DNA of 64,000 nucleotides from NCBI GenBank assembly GCA_030696345.1, contig JAUYSK010000016.1:496001-560000 (forward strand). Direction: 5' to 3'. Positions within the stretch are counted from its first letter, which is position 1; every line of letters starts with the position of its first letter. Of this stretch, positions 28,343-37,397 are shown one piece after another. Origin of the DNA: Azonexus sp. GTDB lineage: Bacteria; Pseudomonadota; Gammaproteobacteria; Burkholderiales; Rhodocyclaceae. A program made the translations under genes and the position numbers. Below the pieces are notes generated by a model. The model was not told the origin of the DNA. It worked only from the letters and a program-made list of their open reading frames with translations, and did no database searches.

Positions 28343-29878
28343 TCAGGCGAAGCGGCAAGCGTAACGGACGTAGTCGACGCCGCGTTCAAGCACCTCGGTG
28401 GGAACCAGATGCTCGACCGAGGTTCCTTCCAGCGCCAGACCGATTTCGAGGCGGGTGCCGGCACTCGCCGGGAGAATCAGCGAAATCGAATCGTCATCGC
28501 GGAGCAGGAAAGCTGGGACCTTGGGGCCTTTCTGTTCATGGGGAGCGAGGCGCTTCAGCGAGCCGGCTTCCACCTTTTCTTCGTACCAGTGCAGTCCTGC
28601 GGTTAACGCATCATCAGCAGTCATTTGTAGTCCGAACAACACCCCAAGCCTGGGCTTCTCATGCGTGATGGAGGCGATCAGGCAGGGCGCCAGCCGGCGC
28701 ACGCCCTGGGTTTCAGCTGGACGAACGGCCATGCCATCGACCATCGTCCAGATTTCCCCCGGGACATTCAATTTCTTGACGGCGGTAGGCATCTGGGAAA
28801 CACGATCGAAGCCGAACATGGCCATCCGGTCGTGTGACAGCGTAGCGCTATTGGCCACCAGATCACCGACCGGATTAAGGAAGTCGCCCTTGAAAACGGC
28901 ATAGGCATGTTCGCCGCCAAAGGCAATCTCGATCTCGCCGATTTCGGTCGACGCCTGTCGTTGCTGCATCCGCAGGCTGTCATCCAGTTCGTCGAGGAGG
29001 CGAATACAGGCCGAAGCCGAGAGTTCGCGGCCAAGCTTGAGCGACTCGGGTGTTTCTCCCGCCTTCAATGCCTGAATCCGCTGGCGAATCTTGCGCGAAA
29101 TTGAACGCACGTCGAGCCAGCACGGAATGCCTGGCGGCAAGGCGCTGCCAAAGAGCGGTGTCAGGTCGACGTTGATGGCTTTCGGTTCGGTATCCGGTGC
29201 GACCAGAAAGGACGAGAGTTCGCGCCAGCGGCTCAGCGCCCGGTTGGCAACAATCAGTTGGGTTGCCGTCAGCCGGTAGGGGTCAATCAGGCGAAGCACA
29301 AATGCCCAGGCCAGATGGCCGGCGATATTGGCATCGCCCAAATGACGGAAGTCGGGATCAGGCAGAGATTGCCGCAGCAGGCCGCTGCTGCCAGCCTGGG
29401 CGAGAACGCCAAACAGCAGGTGATCAAGCTGCACAGGGCATTGATGGGCCGCCTGGAAGTGGCAGAACTGGGCCATCCGGAAGGCGCAGGCTGCGCGGTT
29501 CAGTGGCAGGCCTTTCTCGGCAGCGGGAAAGTGCGGGGCCAGTCGCAAGTAGGCTACACCGAGGCGGGTCCATAACTGCTGGGCGACTTCGAAGCTGCGT
29601 TGATCTTCTTCCTGCATCGGCAGAGCCTTGCGGAAGTAGCGTGGCTCGATATTTTCCTGCGCCGGAACCGCGGCCGTTCGTAACAAATTGAGCAGTTCAA
29701 GCGCCAAGGGCGGCGCCAAGCTGGCGCCGTCGATGGCTTCGATCTGCAGCCGCAGGGCGGCCAGGATCTGCAAGGGTTGAGCCTGTGGCTGATCGGCCAG
29801 CCATTTGCGCGCCGAGGAGACATCCTGAAACGCCAAGGTGATGTTCTTGCGCGGATCGGGCAGGGTTAGCCAGTGCAT
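28343..29878 (-). CDS. Conserved-looking cytoplasmic protein of unknown function
   Basis: A 511-residue protein that I do not recognise. It has no signal peptide and no clear membrane segment. It begins MHWLTLPDPRKNITLAFQD, is helical and Leu/Ala-rich in the first 350 residues, and the last 170 residues look more beta-rich (GEIEIAFGGEHAYAVFKGDF, GTRLEIGLALEGTSVEHLVPTEVLERGVDYV). A GGAG ribosome binding site precedes the start. It stands between the convergent pccA terminator and a DHH phosphoesterase gene in the same direction. A real gene by length, start signal and absence of a better frame; no function proposed. Confidence 0.75.
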   Translation of the reverse strand: MHWLTLPDPRKNITLAFQDVSSARKWLADQPQAQPLQILAALRLQIEAIDGASLAPPLALELLNLLRTAAVPAQENIEPRYFRKALPMQEEDQRSFEVAQQLWTRLGVAYLRLAPHFPAAEKGLPLNRAACAFRMAQFCHFQAAHQCPVQLDHLLFGVLAQAGSSGLLRQSLPDPDFRHLGDANIAGHLAWAFVLRLIDPYRLTATQLIVANRALSRWRELSSFLVAPDTEPKAINVDLTPLFGSALPPGIPCWLDVRSISRKIRQRIQALKAGETPESLKLGRELSASACIRLLDELDDSLRMQQRQASTEIGEIEIAFGGEHAYAVFKGDFLNPVGDLVANSATLSHDRMAMFGFDRVSQMPTAVKKLNVPGEIWTMVDGMAVRPAETQGVRRLAPCLIASITHEKPRLGVLFGLQMTADDALTAGLHWYEEKVEAGSLKRLAPHEQKGPKVPAFLLRDDDSISLILPASAGTRLEIGLALEGTSVEHLVPTEVLERGVDYVRYACRFA

Positions 29879-29908
29879 GGGCGCTCCTTCAACGGTATTT
29901 GGCGATGC

Positions 29909-30841
29909 TCAACCGTCGGCGTTGATGCGGGCGATCAGCGCCTGCAGCGTCGTTTCGGCTTGGTCATTAGCGAGCTGACAGGTGCCGGCTGCGTGATGCC
30001 CGCCACCCTCATATTGCAACATCAGTTCGCCGACATTGGTTTTGCTGCCGCGATCCAGAATCGACTTGCCGGTAGCAAAGACGGTGTTCTGCTTCTGCAC
30101 GCCCCACAGCACATGAATGGAGATATTGGTTTGCGGGAACAGCGCATAAATCATGAAACGGTTGGTGGCCCAAATTGTTTCTTCGTTACGCAGATCGAGA
30201 ATCACCAGATTCTTGTGCACCGTCGAGCAGCGCAGGATCTGGTCCTTGGCCTTCTCGGATTGCTCGAAATAGAGATCGACGCGTTCCTTGACGTCCGGCA
30301 GGGCAAGAATTTCATCGATGTTGTGATTGCGGCAGTACTTGATCAGATCCATCATCAGTGTGTAGTTGCTGATCCGGAATTCGCGGAAACGACCCAGCCC
30401 GGTACGGGCATCCATCAGATAGTTGAGCAGCACCCAGCCATTCGGGTTGAGGATTTCGTCGCGGCTGAACTGCGCCGAATCACTCTTGTCGACCGCATCC
30501 ATCATGTCGACGGCGATGGTCGGAAAAGCCTTCTCGGCGCCGTAATAGTTGTACACGACGCGGGCCGCAGAGGGGGCGTCCGGCTCGATGATGTGGTTCT
30601 TGCGCTCGCCGGTATTGCGAATGGTTTCCGACAGGTGATGGTCGAAAGCGAGATGGGCGGCGGCCACGTAGGGCAGGTTGGTGGTGATGTCCTGGCCGGT
30701 AATCTCGACCTTGCCATCCTGCATATCCTTGGGATGGACGAACTTGATATCGTCGATCAGATTGAGTTCGTTGAGCAGGACGGCACAGACCAGGCCGTCA
30801 AAATCGCTGCGTGTGACGAGGCGGAATTTTTCTTGGGTCAT
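29909..30841 (-). CDS. DHH/DHHA1-family phosphoesterase (exopolyphosphatase-like)
   Basis: A 310-residue protein with DHH-superfamily motifs: RSDFDGLVCAVLL in place of the usual DHDG, AFDHH as the DHH motif, DMMDAVDKSD as motif III, and the C-terminal DHHA1 signature QYEGGGHHAAGTCQ. Such enzymes cleave phosphodiesters or phosphoanhydrides (nanoRNA, cyclic dinucleotides, polyphosphate) with metals. The phenylalanine variant of motif I is worth noting. Start MTQEKFRLV at 30841, since the nine upstream residues do not resemble the family. The substrate is not assignable from sequence. Confidence 0.85.
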   Translation of the reverse strand: MTQEKFRLVTRSDFDGLVCAVLLNELNLIDDIKFVHPKDMQDGKVEITGQDITTNLPYVAAAHLAFDHHLSETIRNTGERKNHIIEPDAPSAARVVYNYYGAEKAFPTIAVDMMDAVDKSDSAQFSRDEILNPNGWVLLNYLMDARTGLGRFREFRISNYTLMMDLIKYCRNHNIDEILALPDVKERVDLYFEQSEKAKDQILRCSTVHKNLVILDLRNEETIWATNRFMIYALFPQTNISIHVLWGVQKQNTVFATGKSILDRGSKTNVGELMLQYEGGGHHAAGTCQLANDQAETTLQALIARINADG

Positions 30842-30923
30842 CAAAAGTCTCCGGTAAGCGGGTAGCAAAGCAAATTAAAGCACAAGGCCGCTGCCATTGC
30901 AGCGAAAACCGAACTTAAAAGCC

Positions 30924-31403
30924 TTAACGGACGGTAATCGCCTGGGTGGGGCAGGGGGCGACACAGGCACCGCAGCCGGTACATTGTTCGGCGAGGATTT
31001 CTGGCAGCGGGCTGCCGCCCAGTCGCGGCAAAAAACGGATTGCGCGCACATCGCAGAATTCGCCACAGACGCGGCATTCAATGCCTCGCTGCGGCAAACA
31101 ATCATCGCTGATCCCGGCCTTGATCTTCCAGGGAAGCACCTCCCCATCCCGACGCAACAAGGCGCGCGGCAGGCAGGCGACGACGCAGTCGCCACAAAAG
31201 GTGCATTCGCCCAAGCGAAAATCGACGGTCGGGTAGCCGCCATCACCGGCGACAAGGATTTTCTGCGGACAGGCTTTCAGGCAATCGTTACAGCGGCTGC
31301 AGCGATCAATGAATTCGCCTTCGGCCAGCGCCCAGGGCGGGCGGATCTGGGCTTGTGGACGAGGCCGGCCGCGCAAGAAACCCCGGCGGCTGGCATCGAC
31401 CAT
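30924..31403 (-). CDS. napF: Ferredoxin-type protein NapF
   Basis: A 159-residue cytoplasmic iron-sulfur protein linked to maturation of periplasmic nitrate reductase. It opens MVDASRRGFLRGR, the usual NapF beginning, and has three [4Fe-4S] sets: CSRCNDCLKACP, CTFCGDCVVACL and CTGCGACVAPCP, plus ECRVCGEFCD. It is the last gene in the ccm direction, 11 bp after ccmI, so it may be transcribed with cytochrome c maturation. No other nap gene is in the window. Confidence 0.92.
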   Translation of the reverse strand: MVDASRRGFLRGRPRPQAQIRPPWALAEGEFIDRCSRCNDCLKACPQKILVAGDGGYPTVDFRLGECTFCGDCVVACLPRALLRRDGEVLPWKIKAGISDDCLPQRGIECRVCGEFCDVRAIRFLPRLGGSPLPEILAEQCTGCGACVAPCPTQAITVR

Positions 31404-31413
31404 TGCATCCGAC

Positions 31414-32256
31414 CTATTTGGCCTGTTTCATCTTGTCGATGCCGTTACGCAGCATCTGTTCAATTTCCGAGCCCGGCTCGACCTGCGGCAGCAGCTTTTC
31501 CCAGTAGGCAATGCCCTTCTTGTTGTCGCCAGCTTCCATGGCAGCGGCACCGGCCAGGAAAAGGCTGTGGGCGTGATTGGGATCAATCTTCAGGGCTTTT
31601 TCAACCAGTTGCCGGGGTTTGCCGGTCAGCCCCTTGTCACCGGCCATGGCAATGGTTTCGGCGTAACTGGCGAGCAGGTCCGGAGTTTCGTTGACGACTT
31701 TTTCGGCCTTGGCGTAGGCTGCGACGGCTTCGTCGTAACGGCCAAGCGACTTGTAGGAGCGGGCCAGCATCAGCCAGCCTTGCATGTCGTCCGGGTTCGC
31801 CTGCATCTTTTCGGCGAGGCGGGCGACCATGCCGTTGATTTGCTCCGGCGTCATCTTTGGGGGAGCGCTTGTTTGTGCCGGGTCGATTGCTTTCAGATTA
31901 CCCAGGATGCCGTAACCCACTAGGGCAAGAATTGGCAGCAACAGCAAAATGGCGATGGCCATCTTGCGGCTCGGGCCATGGCTGACCGGGTGCGTGGCCG
32001 CGTCAGTTTCCGGCTCGACTTCTTCCAGCAGGCGGCGCTGGAGCTCGCGTTTGGTTTGCTCGAAATCACTGTCGGCCAGCGTGCCTTCGCCTTTCTCGCG
32101 CTCAAGTTCGGCGAGCTGGTCACGGAAAATGGAAAGATTGATTTCCTTGCGGTTGGTCTGGGCCTTGGGGGCGCGCAGTCCAAGCCAGAGCGGCGGCAGA
32201 ATGAAAGCTGAAACCACCAGTATCATCAGGGTGGCGAGGATGGCGAACTGGGTCAT
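31414..32256 (-). CDS. ccmI: Cytochrome c maturation protein CcmI
   Basis: A 280-residue protein combining an N-terminal two-TM CcmI domain (QFAILATLMILVVSAFILPPLWLGL; REINLSIFRDQLAELEREKGEGTL-type region; second TM MAIAILLLLPILALVGYGIL) with periplasmic TPR repeats (MQGWLMLARSYKSLGRYDEAVAAYAKAEKV). It chaperones apocytochrome c to the CcmFH haem lyase. The start overlaps the ccmH stop as ATGA. Confidence 0.92.
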   Translation of the reverse strand: MTQFAILATLMILVVSAFILPPLWLGLRAPKAQTNRKEINLSIFRDQLAELEREKGEGTLADSDFEQTKRELQRRLLEEVEPETDAATHPVSHGPSRKMAIAILLLLPILALVGYGILGNLKAIDPAQTSAPPKMTPEQINGMVARLAEKMQANPDDMQGWLMLARSYKSLGRYDEAVAAYAKAEKVVNETPDLLASYAETIAMAGDKGLTGKPRQLVEKALKIDPNHAHSLFLAGAAAMEAGDNKKGIAYWEKLLPQVEPGSEIEQMLRNGIDKMKQAK

Positions 32257-32741
32257 TTCTGGTTGGCTTCCTTGAGCAGCGCCTCGGCACGGCTGGCATC
32301 GTCAGCCGAAAGTGGCTGGTCTTCGGTGTTGATCCGGCTGGCGCGGCGGCGCAGGTAGCGTTGCAGTGCGAACATGCCCAGCAGCATCAACGCCACGGGC
32401 CCGCCCCAGAGCAGCAGTGTGATGCCCTTGACCGGTGGCCGGTAGAGGACGAAATCGCCGTAACGGACGACCATGAAATCAACGATTTCCTTGTCCGTCT
32501 TGCCATCCTTGATCATGGTGCGGACTTCGCGGCGCAGGTCCTGGGCCAGTTCGGCATTGGAGTCGGCAATGGTCTGGTTCTGACAGACCAGGCAGCGCAG
32601 TTCCTCGGAAAGCTTCTGCAGGCGCTTTTCGGCGACCGGGTCGGTGGTCAGGGCGGCTTCAGTCGTGGCGGAAGCGAGTGCTGCGGTGGACCCGAAAAAA
32701 GAGGCAAAAACCAGGGCCGTCATCAGGTGGCGAACACTCAT
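32253..32741 (-). CDS. ccmH: Cytochrome c maturation thiol oxidoreductase CcmH
   Basis: A 162-residue protein with a signal peptide, the CcmH redox motif ELRCLVCQNQTIADSNAELA (LRCxxCQ), and a C-terminal TM anchor (GITLLLWGGPVALMLLGMFAL). It reduces the apocytochrome CXXCH cysteines together with CcmG. The start at 32741 (MSVRHLMTALVF) begins the signal peptide and overlaps the ccmG stop; the frame is open further upstream inside ccmG. Confidence 0.93.
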   Translation of the reverse strand: MSVRHLMTALVFASFFGSTAALASATTEAALTTDPVAEKRLQKLSEELRCLVCQNQTIADSNAELAQDLRREVRTMIKDGKTDKEIVDFMVVRYGDFVLYRPPVKGITLLLWGGPVALMLLGMFALQRYLRRRASRINTEDQPLSADDASRAEALLKEANQK

Positions 32742-33322
32742 TTGTTCAGCTCCGCCAGTAGCGGCATGATTTTCTTGTCCAGCACCTCGGGCGAGACCGG
32801 GCCGGTGTGCTTCATGCGGATGACGCCGGCCTTGTCGATGACATAGGTCTCCGGGACGCCATAGACGCCATAGTCGATGCCGACGCGGCCATCGAGGTCC
32901 ATCACCGTCAGCGTGTACGGGTCGCCATGTTGGGAAAGCCATTGGTTGGCACGCTGGAAGGCGAGCTTTTTCTCTTCATCGGCGGGCATCTTGCCCATGT
33001 CGAAGGCGCCATCGCCACGCACTTCCTTGTAGTTGAGGCCGATCAGCGGCACCTTCACTTTTCGCGAGAACTCAACCAGCACTGGATGTTCCTGGCGGCA
33101 GGAGACGCACCACGAGGCCCATACATTGAGTAGCCAGACCTTGCCCTGCATGTCCTTGGGGCCTGTCGTCTTTTCCGGCGTCGCCAGCACATTCAGACTG
33201 AAGGCCGGGGCGGGCTTGCCGACCAGTGGCGAAGGCACATCACGCGGGTTCAAGCCGAGGCCGACGGCAAGCAACACGACAAGGGCGGCAAAGCCGCCAA
33301 GAATCCAGTAATAACGGTTCAT
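32738..33322 (-). CDS. ccmG: Thiol:disulfide interchange protein CcmG/DsbE
   Basis: A 194-residue membrane-anchored thioredoxin. TM anchor at the N-terminus (YYWILGGFAALVVLLAVGLGL), then the active site NVWASWCVSCRQEHP and the cis-proline region YGVYGVPETYVID. It keeps apocytochrome cysteines reduced in the periplasm. Start MNRYYW at 33322, overlapping the ccmF stop by ATGA; the longer frame reads back into ccmF. Confidence 0.94.
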   Translation of the reverse strand: MNRYYWILGGFAALVVLLAVGLGLNPRDVPSPLVGKPAPAFSLNVLATPEKTTGPKDMQGKVWLLNVWASWCVSCRQEHPVLVEFSRKVKVPLIGLNYKEVRGDGAFDMGKMPADEEKKLAFQRANQWLSQHGDPYTLTVMDLDGRVGIDYGVYGVPETYVIDKAGVIRMKHTGPVSPEVLDKKIMPLLAELNK

Positions 33323-35313
33323 GCTTTTTGAGTTCCAGCCGGGGTGGTGACAGTCGAAGTGGCGCGGGCTTTTATGCGGTAGCGCCGGTCGAGCATGGCG
33401 AGCAGGCCGCCCAGTGCCATCAGTATGCAGCCACCCCAGATCCAGTCCACGAAGGGTTTGTAATAGACGCGCACCGCCCATTCGCCTTCCGGCTTGCTAC
33501 GGTCGATCGGCTCGCCGAGCGAAACATAAACATCGCGCAGGAAGCCGGTGTCGATCGCAGCTTCGGTCATCGGCATTTGCGATGAGTGGTAATTGCGCTT
33601 TTCCGGGTTCATCTTGCGCTGGAATTTGCCATTCACCGTCAGATCGAAGTCACCCTGTGCTGCGACGTAATTCGGGCCTTCGACTGACCTTACGCCATTG
33701 AAGGTAAAGTGGTAGCCGGCCACGTCAACGCTTTCGCCGGGGGCCAGCTTGATGTCCTTCTCGTCCTGGAAGCTGCTGACCATGGTGACGCCAACAACAA
33801 AGACAGCAATGCCGAAGTGCGCCACGTGCATGCCGAAGAAGCTCCGCGGCTGCTTCAGGGCGGCGGTCAGGAAAGACTGGCCGGCCCGGGTTTTCTGGAC
33901 ACGTTCGACGAAATTGATGATGCCGGAGAACACCACCCATGCAGCCAGCAACAAGCCGAGCGCGGTCAAGGCAGACCACGAGCCATAAAGCAGTGGTACG
34001 ACAATGGCGACGACGACAGCGGCCGCGAAAGCCCAGCGCAAGGTGCGCAGGATTTCAGGAATCGAGGCATCCTTCCAGTGGGCAAAGGGACCGATGCCCA
34101 TCAGGAACACCAGCGGAGCCATGACCGGCACGAAGACAGCGTTGAAATACGGTGGGCCGACTGAAATCTTGCCCAGGCCCAGCGCATCAATCAGCAGCGG
34201 GTAGAGCGTGCCGAGCAGCACCGTGGCACAAGCGACTGCGAGCAGCACGTTATTGGTCAGCAGCATCGATTCCCGCGAGATCAGCGCGAAGCGGCCACCC
34301 AGTCCAACCTTGGGGGCACGCCAGGCAAACAGCGCGAGTGAAGAACCGATGACGGCAACCAGGAAAATCAGGATGAAGATGCCGCGCCGTGGGTCAGTTG
34401 CGAAGGCATGTACCGACGTCAATACACCGGAACGAACCAGGAAGGTACCAAGTAGCGACAGCGAGAAAGCCGAAATCGCCAGCAGCACGGTCCAGTTCTT
34501 GAAGCTGCCGCGTTTTTCCGTGACTGCCAGCGAATGTACCAACGCCGTGCCGATCAGCCAGGGCATGAAGGAAGCGTTTTCGACCGGATCCCAGAACCAC
34601 CAGCCGCCCCAGCCAAGTTCGTAATAGGCCCACCACGAGCCCATTGCGATGCCCAGGGTCAGGAAGCCCCAGGCGGCGGTTGTCCATGGCCGCGACCAGC
34701 GGGCCCAGGCGGCATCAAGCTGGCCGGAGAGCAAGGCGGCGATGGCGAAGGCAAAGGCGACCGAAAAACCCACATAGCCCATGTAAAGCAGCGGCGGATG
34801 GATAATCAGCCCGAAGTCCTGCAGCAGCGGGTTCAGGTCGCGGCCTTCAGCGGCGCCGGGCAAAAGGCGGTCGAAGGGGTTCGAGGTAATCAGGATGAAG
34901 AGCAGGAAGCCAAAAGCGACCAGGCCCAAGGTGCCAAGAACGCGCGCCACCATGGTTTCCGGCAGTTGGCGGGAAAGCATGCGAACAGCGAAGGCCCACC
35001 AGGTGAGCATCAACATCCACAGCAGCAGCGAGCCTTCATGTCCGCCCCAGACGGCAGCGACACGATACTGCAGCGGCAACAGCGAATTGGAGTGCTGGGC
35101 GACGTAGACCACCGAGAAATCGTTAATGACGAATGCGTGCATCAGGCAGGCGAAAGAGAAAGTGATCAGCAAGGCCAGGGCCGAGGTCGCCGGGCGGGCT
35201 ACTGCCACCCAGGCCATGCGGTTCTGGTGGGCGCCGAGCAGCGGCAGGGTGCCGAGGACAAACGCCACCAGTGCGGCGAGGATCAGTGCGAAATTACCGA
35301 GTTCTGGAATCAT
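33319..35313 (-). CDS. ccmF: Haem lyase CcmF
   Basis: A 664-residue polytopic protein that attaches haem to apocytochrome c. The tryptophan-rich WWD haem-handling motif is WGGWWFWDPVENASFMPWL; histidines in HPPLLYMGYVG and elsewhere fit the family. About 15 hydrophobic segments are present. It lies 2 bp after ccmE in the minus-strand operon. Confidence 0.95.
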   Translation of the reverse strand: MIPELGNFALILAALVAFVLGTLPLLGAHQNRMAWVAVARPATSALALLITFSFACLMHAFVINDFSVVYVAQHSNSLLPLQYRVAAVWGGHEGSLLLWMLMLTWWAFAVRMLSRQLPETMVARVLGTLGLVAFGFLLFILITSNPFDRLLPGAAEGRDLNPLLQDFGLIIHPPLLYMGYVGFSVAFAFAIAALLSGQLDAAWARWSRPWTTAAWGFLTLGIAMGSWWAYYELGWGGWWFWDPVENASFMPWLIGTALVHSLAVTEKRGSFKNWTVLLAISAFSLSLLGTFLVRSGVLTSVHAFATDPRRGIFILIFLVAVIGSSLALFAWRAPKVGLGGRFALISRESMLLTNNVLLAVACATVLLGTLYPLLIDALGLGKISVGPPYFNAVFVPVMAPLVFLMGIGPFAHWKDASIPEILRTLRWAFAAAVVVAIVVPLLYGSWSALTALGLLLAAWVVFSGIINFVERVQKTRAGQSFLTAALKQPRSFFGMHVAHFGIAVFVVGVTMVSSFQDEKDIKLAPGESVDVAGYHFTFNGVRSVEGPNYVAAQGDFDLTVNGKFQRKMNPEKRNYHSSQMPMTEAAIDTGFLRDVYVSLGEPIDRSKPEGEWAVRVYYKPFVDWIWGGCILMALGGLLAMLDRRYRIKARATSTVTTPAGTQKA

Positions 35314-35315
35314 GC

Positions 35316-35804
35316 TTAGTAGCTCGCTCCGGGTTTGGCCGGGGTGGCGGCCGATTCACCGGCCTTCTTTTCTGCGGCTCGGTTGCTCGCATCGTTCAAC
35401 GCCTGGGCGGCCTCCGGCGGCATGTAGTTTTCGTCATGCTTGGCTAGCACTTCGTTGGCGCTGAAAGTGCCGTCGGCAGTCATCTTGCCCTGGGCGACGG
35501 CACCTTTACCTTCCTTGAAAAGGTCGGGCAGGATGCCTTTGTAGTTCACGGTGATGTCTTTTTCGGTATCGGTGATGATGAAGGCAATCGTCACGCCATC
35601 GGCCTGCCGCTTGATGCTGCCTTCCTTGACCAGGCCGCCGATGCGGAAGACCTTGCCCTGCGGCGCCTTGCCGGCAGCGACGTCAGTTGGCGAAATGTAG
35701 AGGGCAATATTGCTGTTCAGGGCGTTCAGAACCAGCGCGGCGATGATGCCGATGATGGCGAGGGCGCCGCCGATCAGGGCGAGTTTCTTGTGACGGGATT
35801 TCAT
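35316..35804 (-). CDS. ccmE: Haem chaperone CcmE
   Basis: A 162-residue periplasmic haem shuttle with one N-terminal TM ([22 protein letters not shown]) and an OB-fold. The haem-binding histidine is residue 123 in [13 protein letters not shown]. It accepts haem from CcmABCD and passes it to CcmF. It overlaps the ccmD stop by 4 nt. The tail is Ala/Lys-rich and variable. Confidence 0.95.
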   Translation of the reverse strand: MKSRHKKLALIGGALAIIGIIAALVLNALNSNIALYISPTDVAAGKAPQGKVFRIGGLVKEGSIKRQADGVTIAFIITDTEKDITVNYKGILPDLFKEGKGAVAQGKMTADGTFSANEVLAKHDENYMPPEAAQALNDASNRAAEKKAGESAATPAKPGASY

Positions 35805-35989
35805 TCAGCGGTGTTCCTGTTTTCAGCGCGCAGTTGGCGCTTGAGGCGAGCGATGGTGGTCTTTCGATTGCGTGCAACGGCAATCGGTTCAATAAGCATG
35901 ATCAGGGCGGTGACGCCGAAGGAGCCCCAGACGTAAAAACCGTAGCCGCCCATGGCGAGAAATTCGCCGAAACTGTTCCAGTGGATCAT
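35801..35989 (-). CDS. ccmD: Haem exporter accessory protein CcmD
   Basis: A 62-residue single-TM protein: [35 protein letters not shown] followed by a basic tail ([15 protein letters not shown]). It stabilises release of holo-CcmE from CcmABC. The start at 35989 overlaps the ccmC stop region and matches the family opening better than the longer frame from 36022. Confidence 0.9.
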   Translation of the reverse strand: MIHWNSFGEFLAMGGYGFYVWGSFGVTALIMLIEPIAVARNRKTTIARLKRQLRAENRNTAE

Positions 35990-36732
35990 TTTTCGTCTCC
36001 CGCCAGCAGCGTCTTGACCCACTCGGTGTTTCGCTCGCGCTCAAGCATGATGGTGCGGACTCGCATGAAGGCGACGGCAATCGAATACATCCAGAAACAC
36101 ATCGCCATCAGCAGCATCCCCCAGAGCATCGTGGTCGCCATCGAGGACTTGGACAGGTTGACGCTGGAGCCTTGATGCAGCGTGTTCCACCATTGCACCG
36201 AGAAGTAGATGATCGGGATATTGACGACACCGACCAGCAACAGCAAGGCGCCGGCCTTGTCAGCGCGACGGGCGTCGTCGATTGCTGCGGTCAACGCCAT
36301 GTAGCCGATATAAAGGAAGAGCAGGATCAGTTCCGAGGTCAGGCGGGCATCCCAAACCCACCACGCGCCCCACATCGGCTTGCCCCAGAGGGCACCGGTC
36401 CATAGCGACAGGAAGGCCATCAGCGCGCCGGTCGGGGCCAGGGCCTGTGCCATCATGCCCGACAGCCGGGTGTTGAAAGCCAGCCCGATCGCCGCCCAGC
36501 CAGCCATGATCAGGTAGATGAACATCGACATCCAGGAAGCCGGGACGTGGATGAAGATGATCCGGTAGCCCTCGCCCTGCTGAAAGTCGGTTGGCGCGAC
36601 CAGCATGCCGAGCCACAGGCCGGCCAGTCCGAAAACGGCTGCAACAGCGAAGAAGAAGGGGGTCAGCGCGCCAGCCAGCGGGTAAAACGTCGCCGGCGAA
36701 GCGAAGCGGTAGAGATTGAAACGATCTTTCAT
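35986..36732 (-). CDS. ccmC: Haem exporter protein CcmC
   Basis: A 248-residue six-TM protein that loads haem onto CcmE. The WWD motif is WGKPMWGAWWVWDARLTSELILLFLYIGY, flanked by histidine-bearing periplasmic loops (FIHVPASWMSMF). The start overlaps the ccmB stop by 4 nt. Confidence 0.95.
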   Translation of the reverse strand: MKDRFNLYRFASPATFYPLAGALTPFFFAVAAVFGLAGLWLGMLVAPTDFQQGEGYRIIFIHVPASWMSMFIYLIMAGWAAIGLAFNTRLSGMMAQALAPTGALMAFLSLWTGALWGKPMWGAWWVWDARLTSELILLFLYIGYMALTAAIDDARRADKAGALLLLVGVVNIPIIYFSVQWWNTLHQGSSVNLSKSSMATTMLWGMLLMAMCFWMYSIAVAFMRVRTIMLERERNTEWVKTLLAGDEK

Positions 36733-37397
36733 TCGAGGGCAATCTTCAAGGCAGCGGCCGTCGCCCAGGGGGCGAAGCCAAGTGAGGCAAAAGTAAGAGC
36801 GGCGAGCAGGGACAAATGACCTTCTCCCCCGAGTCCGGTCACCGTCGCATCCACTGCGCCAGCGCCGAATATTAGCACCGGGATGTAGAGCGGCAGAACA
36901 AGCAGCGAAAGCAGCACGCCACCGCCACGCAAACCGAGGGTCAGTGCGGCGCCGATGGCACCGATGCCGGACAGCGCCGGGGTGCCGATCAGGATGGCGA
37001 AAGTCAGCACGACGAGCGCGTCAGTGGATAGATCGAACTGGATGCCAAGCACGGGCGCGATCAACGCCAGCGGCAGGCCGGAAACCAGCCAGTGAGCAAT
37101 CACTTTCCCTGTAACGACCAAACCTAGAGGGTGCGGGGCCAGTGCCAGTTGTTCGAGTGTGCCATCACGATGGTCGTCGGCGAACAGCCGTGGCAGCGAG
37201 AGCATGGTGGCGAGCAGGGCGGCAACCCACAGCACACCGGGGGCAAGCTTGCGCAGCAGGTCGGGTTCCGGCCCGACGCCGAGCGGGAACAGGCTGACGA
37301 CGATAATGAAGAAAAACAGCGCCGAGACGATATCCGCCTGTCGCCGCATGGCCAGCTTGAGATCGCGGCTGATTACCGCCGAAATAATTTTGAACAT
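36729..37397 (-). CDS. ccmB: Haem ABC exporter permease CcmB
   Basis: A 222-residue permease with six hydrophobic segments (SALFFFIIVVSLFPLGVGPEPDLLRKLAPGVLWVAALLATML; DDHRDGTLEQLALAPHPL is the conserved cytoplasmic region). It works with CcmA. Its start codon shares a base with the ccmA stop. Confidence 0.94.
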   Translation of the reverse strand: MFKIISAVISRDLKLAMRRQADIVSALFFFIIVVSLFPLGVGPEPDLLRKLAPGVLWVAALLATMLSLPRLFADDHRDGTLEQLALAPHPLGLVVTGKVIAHWLVSGLPLALIAPVLGIQFDLSTDALVVLTFAILIGTPALSGIGAIGAALTLGLRGGGVLLSLLVLPLYIPVLIFGAGAVDATVTGLGGEGHLSLLAALTFASLGFAPWATAAALKIALE

